64,000 nucleotides of DNA, from the NCBI RefSeq assembly GCF_001476655.1, contig NZ_LDRT01000002.1:20354-84353 (forward strand), read 5' to 3'. The notes beneath the pieces were generated by a model that did not search any database, was not told where the DNA came from, and was given only the letters and a program-made list of their open reading frames with translations. This document shows positions 57,231 to 64,000 of this stretch, piece by piece. The DNA is from Microbacterium testaceum (GTDB lineage Bacteria > Actinomycetota > Actinomycetes > Actinomycetales > Microbacteriaceae). The stretch's first letter is position 1. Every line of letters starts with the position of its first letter. The translations under genes and the position numbers were made by a program.

Positions 57231-57282
57231 CGTCCTCAGCGAACGGATAGCCGTCCCTCTCGGCGCGCATAGCCGCGGCGCC

Positions 57283-57288
57283 TACATT
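57283..57288 (+). promoter_or_regulatory. -10 box of the metal ABC operon
   Basis: TACATT, 8 nt upstream of the Fur-family box and about 60 nt before ATG 57349. Confidence 0.4.
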
Positions 57289-57295
57289 GCCTTCC

Positions 57296-57310
57296 TGATA
57301 ACGATTCTCA
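57296..57310. promoter_or_regulatory. Zur/Fur-type operator
   Basis: TGATAACGATTCTCA, a 15-bp imperfect palindrome matching the TGAnAATnATTnTCA style of Zur boxes. It covers the expected transcription start, so a bound metal-loaded repressor would block the operon. The same spot is AT-rich against a GC-rich background. Confidence 0.65.
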
Positions 57311-57348
57311 CTCCCGAGGAATCGATCGCCGAAGGGACACTGACCTCC

Positions 57349-58293
57349 ATGAAGATCGCGCGCAGCCTCCTCGCCGCCACCGCTTCCACGTCGCTGCTGG
57401 CGCTCACGCTGACGGGGTGCGCGACGGGCGCATCCTCCGCCGCTCCCGCCGCGAGCACCGATTCCAGCCCCCGAATCGCCGTCGTCGCCGCCGAGAACGA
57501 ATACGCCGACGTGGTGCAGCAGATCGGCGGAGACCGCGTCGACGTCTCCTCGATCCTGAGCGACCCCAACACCGATCCGCACACCTTCGAGGCGAGCGCG
57601 AGCGTGGCGAAGGAGATCGCCGGGGCGCAGGTGATCGTGCAGAACGGTCTGGGATACGACGACTTCATGTCCGACCTCGAGAAGGCCTCACCCGACGCGA
57701 ACCGCACGGTGATCGTCGCCCAGGACGTCCTCTCGCTGCCGGACAGCACCGACAACCCGCACCTCTGGTACGACCCGAAGACGATGCCCGCCGTCGCGAG
57801 CGCGGTCGCCGACAAGCTCAGCGCACTCGACCCGGCGAGCGCCGACACCTTCCAGGCCAACCTCGCCGCTTTCACGGCCTCTCTCAGCGACTGGACCGAC
57901 GCTCTCGCATCGTTCTCGAAGAACCACCCGAACACCCCGGTGGCGGTGACGGAGCCGGTCGCGGACGACATGCTGCAGGCGGCCGGTGCCGATATCAAGA
58001 CGCCGTGGAACCTTCAGGCGGCGATCATGAACGACACCGATCCCTCAGCGCAGGACACCGCGACGCAGGACGCCCTGTTCACGGGCAAGCAGGTGAAGGC
58101 GTTCCTGTACAACCAGCAGGTCACCGACGACACGACGGACAAGTACCTGCAGCTCGCGAAGGACAACGGCATCCCGGTCGTCGGCGTGTACGAGACGATG
58201 CCGGCGAACTACCACTACCAGGACTGGATGCTGGCCGAGGTGAAGGCGCTCGAGGCGGCCGTCACCCAGGGCACGTCGACCGAGCAGCTGTGA
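57349..58293 (+). CDS. znuA: Zinc/manganese ABC transporter, solute-binding lipoprotein
   Basis: Cluster A-I metal-binding protein, 314 residues. Lipobox LTGC (Cys about residue 24), then metal-ligand motifs TDPHTFEAS and NPHLWYDPKTMPAV, each with a conserved His, and VTEPVADDML and VVGVYETM in the second lobe. The His-rich loop of classical zinc ZnuA proteins is missing, so manganese cannot be excluded; the Zur-like operator favours zinc. It overlaps the ATPase gene by 4 nt (GTGA). Confidence 0.86.
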   Translation: MKIARSLLAATASTSLLALTLTGCATGASSAAPAASTDSSPRIAVVAAENEYADVVQQIGGDRVDVSSILSDPNTDPHTFEASASVAKEIAGAQVIVQNGLGYDDFMSDLEKASPDANRTVIVAQDVLSLPDSTDNPHLWYDPKTMPAVASAVADKLSALDPASADTFQANLAAFTASLSDWTDALASFSKNHPNTPVAVTEPVADDMLQAAGADIKTPWNLQAAIMNDTDPSAQDTATQDALFTGKQVKAFLYNQQVTDDTTDKYLQLAKDNGIPVVGVYETMPANYHYQDWMLAEVKALEAAVTQGTSTEQL

Positions 58294-59078
58294 GCGAAGG
58301 ATCTCTGCACCGCGATCCCGACGTCGTCCTCCGAGCGAGCGGGATCGCGGTGCGTCTCGGTGGGGCACCCGTCCTCACGAACGTCGACCTGGATGTGCCC
58401 CGGGGCGCGATCGTCGGGTTGATCGGCGCGAACGGCGCAGGCAAGACCACTCTGCTGCGGGTGCTGCTCGGCATCCTGCGCCCCGATGCGGGACGGGTGC
58501 AGCGCCCGGGCCGTCGCGCGGGCATCGGCTACGTTCCGCAGAAGATCAGCCTCGACCCGCACGCACCGCTGCGCGCCCGCGACGTCGTGATGCTGGGGCT
58601 CGACGGCGGTCGGCTCGGGATCCCCCTGCGGCGAGGCCGACTGCGAGGGGTCGTGGACGACGCCCTCGCGCAGGTCGGGGCGTCGGCGTTCGCCGACGCC
58701 CGCGTGGGCGAGCTCTCGGGCGGGCAACAGCAGCGCGTGCTGCTGGCGCACGCGATCGTGAGTCGTCCGGCCCTGCTCCTGCTGGACGAACCGCTCGCGA
58801 GCCTCGACCCCGCCAGCGCGCGCGATGTCGTGGCACTCCTCGACGGACTGCGCCGCCGGTCCGGCGTGTCGATCGTCGTCACGGCGCACGATCTCACCCT
58901 TCTGCTGCCCGTCCTCGATCGTGTCGCCTATCTCGCGGGGGGACGGGCGGCGGTTGGCGCTCCGTCCGAGGTCGTCCGCGACGACGTGCTGAGCGACCTG
59001 TACCGGCGGCCCATGCGGGTGATCGAGGCCGCGGGTCGCACCTTCGTCGTCGCCGATGAGGGGATGGCGACGGAATGA
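58290..59078 (+). CDS. znuC: Zinc/manganese ABC transporter, ATPase
   Basis: 262 residues. Walker A GANGAGKTT (near residue 46), signature LSGGQQQRVLLAHA (near 142), Walker B LLLLDEPLASLDP and switch His in VVTAHD. It energises uptake through the two permeases that follow. GTG 58290 is used; the frame is open upstream as a shadow of the binding-protein gene. It overlaps the first permease by ATGA. Confidence 0.9.
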   Translation: MSEGSLHRDPDVVLRASGIAVRLGGAPVLTNVDLDVPRGAIVGLIGANGAGKTTLLRVLLGILRPDAGRVQRPGRRAGIGYVPQKISLDPHAPLRARDVVMLGLDGGRLGIPLRRGRLRGVVDDALAQVGASAFADARVGELSGGQQQRVLLAHAIVSRPALLLLDEPLASLDPASARDVVALLDGLRRRSGVSIVVTAHDLTLLLPVLDRVAYLAGGRAAVGAPSEVVRDDVLSDLYRRPMRVIEAAGRTFVVADEGMATE

Positions 59079-59944
59079 CCGCCATCCTGCCGGCGTTCTT
59101 CGCGAGCCCGACCGTGCAGACGGCTCTCGCGGTGGGTACGGTCGTCGCGCTGGTGTCGAGCATCGTCGGGGTGTTCACCATCACCCGCGGACAGTCCTTC
59201 GCGGGACACGCACTCTCGGACATGGGCGCGGTCGGCGGCTCCGGAGCGTTCCTCGTCGGTGTGAGCCAGCTCTGGGGCTTCGTCATCGCGGGGGTGATCT
59301 CGGCCATCGCGATGGAAGCGATCGGAACACGGCGCCTCGAAGGGCGCGATGTCGCCACGGGGGTCGTGTTCAGTGCGGGGATGGGACTCACCGCCCTGTT
59401 CCTCACTCTCGACACCCTCATCGGAGGATCGAGCAACGCGGCGATCGCCGTGCTCTTCGGCTCCTTGTTCTCGATCGACCCTCAGCTCGTGCCGGCCATC
59501 GTCCTGCTCGGGGTCGGGACTCTCGGCATCCTGACCGCCGTGTGGCGGTGGGTGAGTCTCGAGACACTCGACCGCGACCTCGCTGCCGTGCGCGGCGTTC
59601 CGACGCGATGGACCCGCACGCTGTTCCTCATCGCCCTCGCGCTCGCCGTGCAGCTGTCGTCGTTGTCGATCGGGGCGATCCTGTCGACCGCCCTGCTGAT
59701 CGGACCGGCGGCGACGGCTCTGCTGTTCACGCGACGGTTGGGGACAGCCGCGGCGCTCGCCGCCGCGATCGCCGTGGTGCAGGTCTGGCTGGGCTGTCTG
59801 ATCTCGTTCGCGAGCTTCGACTGGTTCGGGGGCAGCAGCTGGCCGGTCAGCTTCACGATCGTGGCGACGGTGTTCGCGACCTACCTCGCCGCGCGCGCGG
59901 GGCGCGCCGTTCGACCCGCGGTGCACCGGACGGCGGTGGCGTGA
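59075..59944 (+). CDS. znuB: Metal ABC transporter permease 1
   Basis: ABC-3 family permease, 289 residues with about eight helices. It opens FFASPTVQTALAVGTVVAL and has the family segment RGQSFAGHALSDMGAVGGSG (near residue 40), where the ATPase couples. The C-terminus has a basic tail. It overlaps the next permease by one base. It and its neighbour are paralogs of similar topology. Confidence 0.87.
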   Translation: MTAILPAFFASPTVQTALAVGTVVALVSSIVGVFTITRGQSFAGHALSDMGAVGGSGAFLVGVSQLWGFVIAGVISAIAMEAIGTRRLEGRDVATGVVFSAGMGLTALFLTLDTLIGGSSNAAIAVLFGSLFSIDPQLVPAIVLLGVGTLGILTAVWRWVSLETLDRDLAAVRGVPTRWTRTLFLIALALAVQLSSLSIGAILSTALLIGPAATALLFTRRLGTAAALAAAIAVVQVWLGCLISFASFDWFGGSSWPVSFTIVATVFATYLAARAGRAVRPAVHRTAVA

Positions 59945-60738
59945 TGTTCGCTCCCTACCTCATGACCGCCTGGGCGGGCGGCACGATCGTCGCCGTCGTG
60001 GCCGGTATCGTCGGGTTCTTCGTGGTGCTGCGCGGGAACGCCTTCTTCGCGCACGCCGTGCCGCACGGTGCCTTCGCCGGGGCGGCGGGAGCCGTTCTCA
60101 TCGGGGTGAACCCGCTGGTCGGCCTCGGCGTGTTCGCCGTGGGCGGGGCGGTGGGCATCGTGCTCCTCGGTCGCCGAGCGCGCCACGACGTCGTCACCGC
60201 TCTGACGCTCGTGACGATGCTCGCCCTCGGTGCCCTGTTCCTGAGCCGGTCCCGCGAGTATTCGGCCGAGGTGTTCGCGCTGCTGTTCGGTCAGATCCTC
60301 GGCGTGGCGCCCGATCAGCTGCTGACGATGGGAGTGCTCGGACTCATCTGCGTGGTGCTGGTCGCGTGCATGATGCGTCCTCTGCTCCTGGCATCCGTCG
60401 CACCCGCCCTCGCTGCCTCACGGGGCGTACGCGTGATCGTGGTGGACCTCGTGTTCGCGGTGGTGATCGCGGCCGCGACGACCGTGAGCGTGCCGATGGT
60501 CGGAGCGCTCCTCATGTTCGCTCTGCTCATCGCTCCTCCGGCCTCGGCGCAGATCCTCGCCCGCACACCGGGTCAGGGGATGCTGTTGTCGGTCGCGCTG
60601 ACGCTGGTCACGGTGTGGGCCTCGATCGCGCTGGCCGTCACGACCGACCTGCCGATCGGGTTCTTCGCCACCGCGATCGGCGCGGTGCTCTACGCGGGCG
60701 CCCGCGGTACCGCGTACCTGCGCAAGCGCGGGGGGTGA
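59944..60738 (+). CDS. Metal ABC transporter permease 2
   Basis: Second ABC-3 permease, 264 residues, about seven or eight helices. Family segment RGNAFFAHAVPHGAFAGAAG (near residue 31), then EVFALLFGQILGV in mid-protein and MVGALLMFALLIAPPASAQ. Two different permeases suggest a heterodimeric channel as in the TroABCD and MntABCD systems, rather than a ZnuB homodimer. The start is ATG 59944. The operon ends at an extended inverted repeat. Confidence 0.86.
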   Translation: MFAPYLMTAWAGGTIVAVVAGIVGFFVVLRGNAFFAHAVPHGAFAGAAGAVLIGVNPLVGLGVFAVGGAVGIVLLGRRARHDVVTALTLVTMLALGALFLSRSREYSAEVFALLFGQILGVAPDQLLTMGVLGLICVVLVACMMRPLLLASVAPALAASRGVRVIVVDLVFAVVIAAATTVSVPMVGALLMFALLIAPPASAQILARTPGQGMLLSVALTLVTVWASIALAVTTDLPIGFFATAIGAVLYAGARGTAYLRKRGG

Positions 60739-60750
60739 CCGGTGCGCCGC

Positions 60751-60834
60751 CCCGGCGCGCGAGAACGCCCGCCGCACACGCAGACGCCCCGGTCGGGGGT
60801 TCAGCGGCGCGGCGGGCGTTCTCCGGCGCGCCGG
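60751..60834. terminator. Long inverted repeat between converging metal genes
   Basis: GAGAACGCCCGCCGC (60761-60775) pairs exactly with 60809-60823; flanking GGCGCGC and GGCGCGCC extend the stem with a bulge. The 33-nt loop can form a further CCCCGG/GGGG hairpin. It probably terminates both the ABC operon and the VIT gene. Confidence 0.6.
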
Positions 60835-60835
60835 A

Positions 60836-61915
60836 TCAGGCCGCCGACACCCCGAACACCAGGCCGAGCACGTACGTGATGGCGGCGGCCCCGAATCCGA
60901 TCGCGAGCTGACGCAGGCCCCGCTTGAGCGGCGAAGCGCCCGAGAGCAGCCCGACCATCGCGCCGGTCGCCATGAGGGCGATACCGACCAGGACGAGGGC
61001 CAGCACCACCGCACCGAGCCCCGACATCCCGAAGATCCACGGCAGCACCGGGATGATCGCGCCCGAGGCGAAGAACAGGAAGCTCGAGATCGACGCGCCC
61101 CACGCGCTCCCGACGACCTCGTGCGACGACTCCCCCGGCGCGGCCGCGGCCGGTGCGGTGCCCGCTCGCGCAGCGGTGACGACCTCGCGCGCCTGGGCGA
61201 GGGCCGCCTCGGGATCCATGCCGCGGGTGCGGTACACGAGGGCGAGCTCGTTGGCATCCAGATCCAGATGCGGCAGGGCGGAGTCGGCGAAGTCGCTCTC
61301 CTCGGTCGCCTCGAGGAGTTCTCGCTGCGAGCGCACCGAGACGAACTCGCCCGCGCCCATCGAGAGCGCCCCCGCGAGCAGACCCGCGATCCCGCTGAAC
61401 AGGATGAAACTCGGGGCGACGCCGGTGGCGCCGACGCCCATCACGAGGGCGAGGTTGGAGACGAGACCGTCGTTCGCTCCGAACACGGCGGCGCGGAAGG
61501 TTCCCGACAGGCGCCGGCGACCGCGCGCGGCGAGCCCTCGGAGCACCTCGTGGTGCACGCGCTCATCGGCGGCCATCGCGGGGGTGGCGTACGGCTCGTC
61601 GGCGTAGGGCGAACGGGCCTCGGCGTTCTGCGCGAGCGCGAGGACGAAGATCGAGCCGAAGCGGCGAGCCATCCACGCGAGGAGCCGCGTGCCGATTCCG
61701 GGGCTCGGAAGGCGCTGCGGCTGCTCGCCGAGCAGGTCGATCCAGTGCTGTTCGTGGCGCCCCTCCGCGTCGGCGAGGGCGAGCAGGATCTCACGCTCCT
61801 CACCGGTGCGGCGCGACGCGAGCTCTCGGTAGACGCGGGCTTCGGCGCGCTCGTCCACGAGATAGCGCGCCCAGCGGCGGCGGTCACGGGCGGTGGGTGT
61901 GGCGGGGATCGTCAC
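60836..61915 (-). CDS. Ferritin-like domain fused to VIT1/CCC1-family transporter
   Basis: 359 residues. The N-terminal third (about 1-125) is a rubrerythrin-like helical bundle with a Glu/His ligand set (DERAEARVYRELA, ADAEGRHEQHW). The rest is a VIT1/CCC1 iron/manganese transporter with RAAVFGANDGLVSNLALVMG (near 140), LSMGAGEFVSVRSQRELLE, and three C-terminal helices. This layout resembles membrane-bound ferritin-like exporters. GTG 61915 has AAGGAG upstream. It sits opposite the metal-uptake operon, so uptake and efflux converge. Confidence 0.86.
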   Translation of the reverse strand: MTIPATPTARDRRRWARYLVDERAEARVYRELASRRTGEEREILLALADAEGRHEQHWIDLLGEQPQRLPSPGIGTRLLAWMARRFGSIFVLALAQNAEARSPYADEPYATPAMAADERVHHEVLRGLAARGRRRLSGTFRAAVFGANDGLVSNLALVMGVGATGVAPSFILFSGIAGLLAGALSMGAGEFVSVRSQRELLEATEESDFADSALPHLDLDANELALVYRTRGMDPEAALAQAREVVTAARAGTAPAAAAPGESSHEVVGSAWGASISSFLFFASGAIIPVLPWIFGMSGLGAVVLALVLVGIALMATGAMVGLLSGASPLKRGLRQLAIGFGAAAITYVLGLVFGVSAA

Positions 61916-61985
61916 GGGGCTCCTTCGGGTCGTCCCCACCGTAATGAGCGAGAACCGCTCCCCCGGGCGCGTCGGCTGACACTGA

Positions 61986-62051
61986 CAGCATTTCGGGGCT
62001 CCGAAGCGGGGAAGGACGGGGATCGAACCGATCGGATGCCAGCATTTCGGG
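61986..62051. repeat. Direct repeat CAGCATTTCGGG with hairpins
   Basis: Copies at 61986-61997 and 62040-62051. Each continues into a small hairpin: TTCGG/CCGAA in the first, TTTCG/CGAAA in the second. It lies in the 166-nt gap between the VIT gene and the helicase gene. The role is unknown. Confidence 0.5.
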
Positions 62052-62081
62052 CGCGCGAAACCGGGCCGGAGGCCGAGAAGC

Positions 62082-64000
62082 TCAGGAATGCACGCGCTTG
62101 CGCAGCAGGTCGATGCGTGCCTGCAGCTGGGCCACGGTGGCATGCGACACCGCCGGCCCCCCGCAGAGCCGGCGGAGCTCCGCGTGCACGAGACCGTGCG
62201 GTTCTCCGCTCTGCCGCGCGTAGAGGCCCACCATGGTGTTCAGCAGCTGCCGCTGCTCCTTCAGGGTGCGGTGCAGGGGCGCGGGAAGGCCGCCGTCGTC
62301 GACGGAGGGCGGCTCGACGCCGCTCTCCTTCTCGTGGGCCTCTCGCGTGGAACGGTGACGCGACTGCCGGGTCGCGCGCGACATGAGCACTTCGTGCACC
62401 TGCTCGGGTTCGAGCAGGCCCGGGATGCCGAGGAACTCCTCCTCCTCGATGGTTCCGGGCACCGCGAGCTGGCCGAACTCCTGCCCGTCGAACATCACGC
62501 GGTCGAAGTGCGCGAGCGAGCCGAGCGCCTGGTACTCGAACTCCTGCTCGAGCGCGTCGGAGGCTTTGTCCTCGCGCTCGGCGGCATCCATCATGTCTTC
62601 TTCGGCGTTCCACTGGTCGTCCGCGTCGCTGTCGCGGTCGAGGGCGTGCTCGCGCTGCGCCTCCATCTCGCCGGCGAGGGCGAGCAGCTGCGGCACGTTC
62701 GGCAGGAACACGCTCGCCGTCTCACCCCGGCGCCGGGCTCGGACGAAACGGCCGATGGCCTGCGCGAAGAACAGCGGGGTGGAGGCGCTCGTGGCGTACA
62801 CACCGACGGCGAGACGCGGGACGTCGACGCCCTCCGACACCATGCGGACGGCCACCATCCACCGGCTCGTCCCCTTCGAGAACTCCTCGATACGGCTCGA
62901 GGCCTCGGCCTCGTCGGACAGCACGACGGTGACCTTCTCGCCGCCGATGTCCTCGAGGATGGCGGCATAGGCGCGCGCGGCGGTCTGGTCGGTCGCGATG
63001 ACCAGGCCCCCGGCATCCGGGACCGTCTCGCGCACCTCGGTGAGGCGGCGGTCGGCGGAGCGCAGGACCGCGGGGATCCAGTCGCCGTTCGGGTCGAGCG
63101 CCGTGCGCCAGGCCTGGGAGGTGATGTCCTTGGTGTTGTCCTGGCCGAGCTGGGCCTCCATCTCCTCCCCCGCCTTGGTGCGCCAGCGCATCTGCCCGGC
63201 GTAGACGAGGAAGAAGACGGGCCGGACGACCCCGTCTTCGAGGGCGCGCTTGTAGCCGTAGGCGTAGTCGGTGCGCGAGAGGCGGATGCCCTTCGCGTTC
63301 GGGTGGTACTCCACGAACGGGATGGGCGCGGTGTCGCTGCGGAACGGCGTTCCCGAGAGCAGCAGGCGACGGGTGGCGCGACTGTAGGCCTCGCGGAGGG
63401 CGTCGCCCCAGCTGAGCGCGTCGCCGCCGTGGTGCACCTCGTCGAGGATGACCAGGGTCCGGGCATCGAGCGTCAGACGCTGATGCACCTCGGCCTTGAC
63501 CGCGACCTGGGCGTACGTGACCGCGACGCCGTGGTACTGGCGCGAGGGCGTGGCGTGGCGGTTGGAGAAGAACGGGTCGAGACGGATGCCGACGCGCGCG
63601 GCCGCCTCGGCCCACTGGGTCTTGAGGTGCTCGGTGGGGGCCACCACGACGATGCGGTCCACGACGCGACGACGCATCAGCTCGGAGGCGAGGCGGAGGG
63701 CGAAGGTCGTCTTACCGGCGCCGGGTGTGGCCGCCGCGAGGAAATCACGGGGCCCTTTGCCCTCGCCGTCGGGTCCGTCGAGACCGAAATACAGGTCGAG
63801 CGCCTCGGCCTGCCACGCGCGCAGGCGCTGCGCGGTTCCCCACGGCGCGCGCTGCGGGAACGACGGGGAGAGGTGCTCGGCGGCGAAGGAGCCGAAGTGC
63901 GGCTCGGTCCCGTCGAGGGCGCCGTCGAACGCCGGGTCGGGGATCGCCCCCGGGGCGGGTGCGTCGGCGACCGGGGCGGTGGCGTGAGACGGGTCGAGGG
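62082..64000 (-). CDS. DEAD/DEAH-box helicase (partial, runs off the window)
   Basis: Superfamily 2 helicase; the 5' end lies beyond 64000, leaving about 638 residues. Walker A TPGAGKTTFALRL (around nt 63720), DEVH box LDEVHHGGDALSWG (around 63440), SGTPFRSDTAPIPF motif III, and the C-terminal helicase domain with EGVDVPRLAVGVYATSAS and QAIGRFVRARRRG. An acidic segment and a helical tail follow. The frame is open to the window edge, upstream of the first internal Met at 63677. It resembles restriction-type/UvrB-like helicases of actinobacteria; the exact substrate is unknown. Confidence 0.85.
   Translation of the reverse strand, partial: LDPSHATAPVADAPAPGAIPDPAFDGALDGTEPHFGSFAAEHLSPSFPQRAPWGTAQRLRAWQAEALDLYFGLDGPDGEGKGPRDFLAAATPGAGKTTFALRLASELMRRRVVDRIVVVAPTEHLKTQWAEAAARVGIRLDPFFSNRHATPSRQYHGVAVTYAQVAVKAEVHQRLTLDARTLVILDEVHHGGDALSWGDALREAYSRATRRLLLSGTPFRSDTAPIPFVEYHPNAKGIRLSRTDYAYGYKRALEDGVVRPVFFLVYAGQMRWRTKAGEEMEAQLGQDNTKDITSQAWRTALDPNGDWIPAVLRSADRRLTEVRETVPDAGGLVIATDQTAARAYAAILEDIGGEKVTVVLSDEAEASSRIEEFSKGTSRWMVAVRMVSEGVDVPRLAVGVYATSASTPLFFAQAIGRFVRARRRGETASVFLPNVPQLLALAGEMEAQREHALDRDSDADDQWNAEEDMMDAAEREDKASDALEQEFEYQALGSLAHFDRVMFDGQEFGQLAVPGTIEEEEFLGIPGLLEPEQVHEVLMSRATRQSRHRSTREAHEKESGVEPPSVDDGGLPAPLHRTLKEQRQLLNTMVGLYARQSGEPHGLVHAELRRLCGGPAVSHATVAQLQARIDLLRKRVHS

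Noticed and set aside
62015..62032. GGGGATCGAACCGATC, which looks like a reversed tRNA T-arm
   Set aside because: The flanking bases cannot form a 5-bp T-stem and no other tRNA arms are present, so neither a tRNA nor an attachment site is supported.

Overview
The window is very GC-rich and almost fully coding. Gene order, protein families and start-site style point to an actinobacterium of the family Microbacteriaceae, most likely Microbacterium. Markers are rbpA, pafB-pafC-tatA-tatC-helY, pdtaR, the HGxxPAAW protein and a his-trp-lgt-gltBD-pyk chain. No phage, insertion sequence, CRISPR array or resistance island is visible. This is a core-chromosome segment, with accessory interest in small cis elements and in gene-order gaps.

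Layout. Positions 1-5.7 kb carry metK, a degenerate priA, fmt and rsmB. Positions 5.7-21.3 kb hold a long co-directional biosynthetic block: rpe, hisE-G-F-I, a Trp-associated membrane protein, a small HGxxPAAW protein, trpC-trpB-trpA, lgt, gltB-gltD and pyk. They are mostly joined by 1-8 nt overlaps. Positions 21.3-32 kb have tRNA-Leu(CAA), the ANTAR regulator pdtaR, a thioesterase, polA, a DUF885 metallohydrolase, a flavin-dependent oxidoreductase with an MFS transporter, an SGNH hydrolase, a lipoprotein and an SDR. Positions 32-36.5 kb contain a membrane-anchored DUF2510/transglutaminase protein divergent from a Ser/Thr kinase, then an acidic lipoprotein. Positions 36.6-42.5 kb have an AEC transporter, an HdeD-like membrane protein, an S9 peptidase with an SDR, a glycerophosphodiesterase and rbpA. 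Positions 42.5-52.5 kb are minus-strand: lnt, the helY-tatC-tatA and pafC-pafB groups, an FKBP lipoprotein, trmI and a HAD phosphatase. Positions 52.6-64 kb contain a PAC2 protein, uppP, an M20 peptidase, tRNA-Leu(GAG), a 2-oxoglutarate oxygenase, a metal ABC transporter behind a Zur-like box, a ferritin-like/VIT protein and a helicase running off the end.

Main observations. (1) The heptamer GGATGCC/GGCATCC is strongly over-represented and forms inverted pairs inside terminator stems, an arrangement like that of DNA-uptake sequences. (2) At least fifteen genes have a TANNNT-type -10 box exactly 6-7 nt before the start codon, the signature of leaderless mRNAs. (3) The trp block lacks trpE, and the trmI-pafBC interval lacks every pupylation/proteasome gene. 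Both loci otherwise keep the usual actinobacterial order. (4) Smaller items include a palindromic repeat before hisE, alternative hairpins before the trpC block, a proline-rich mini-ORF coupled to a transporter, an SDR without its catalytic Tyr, and a terminator embedded in the 3' end of lnt.
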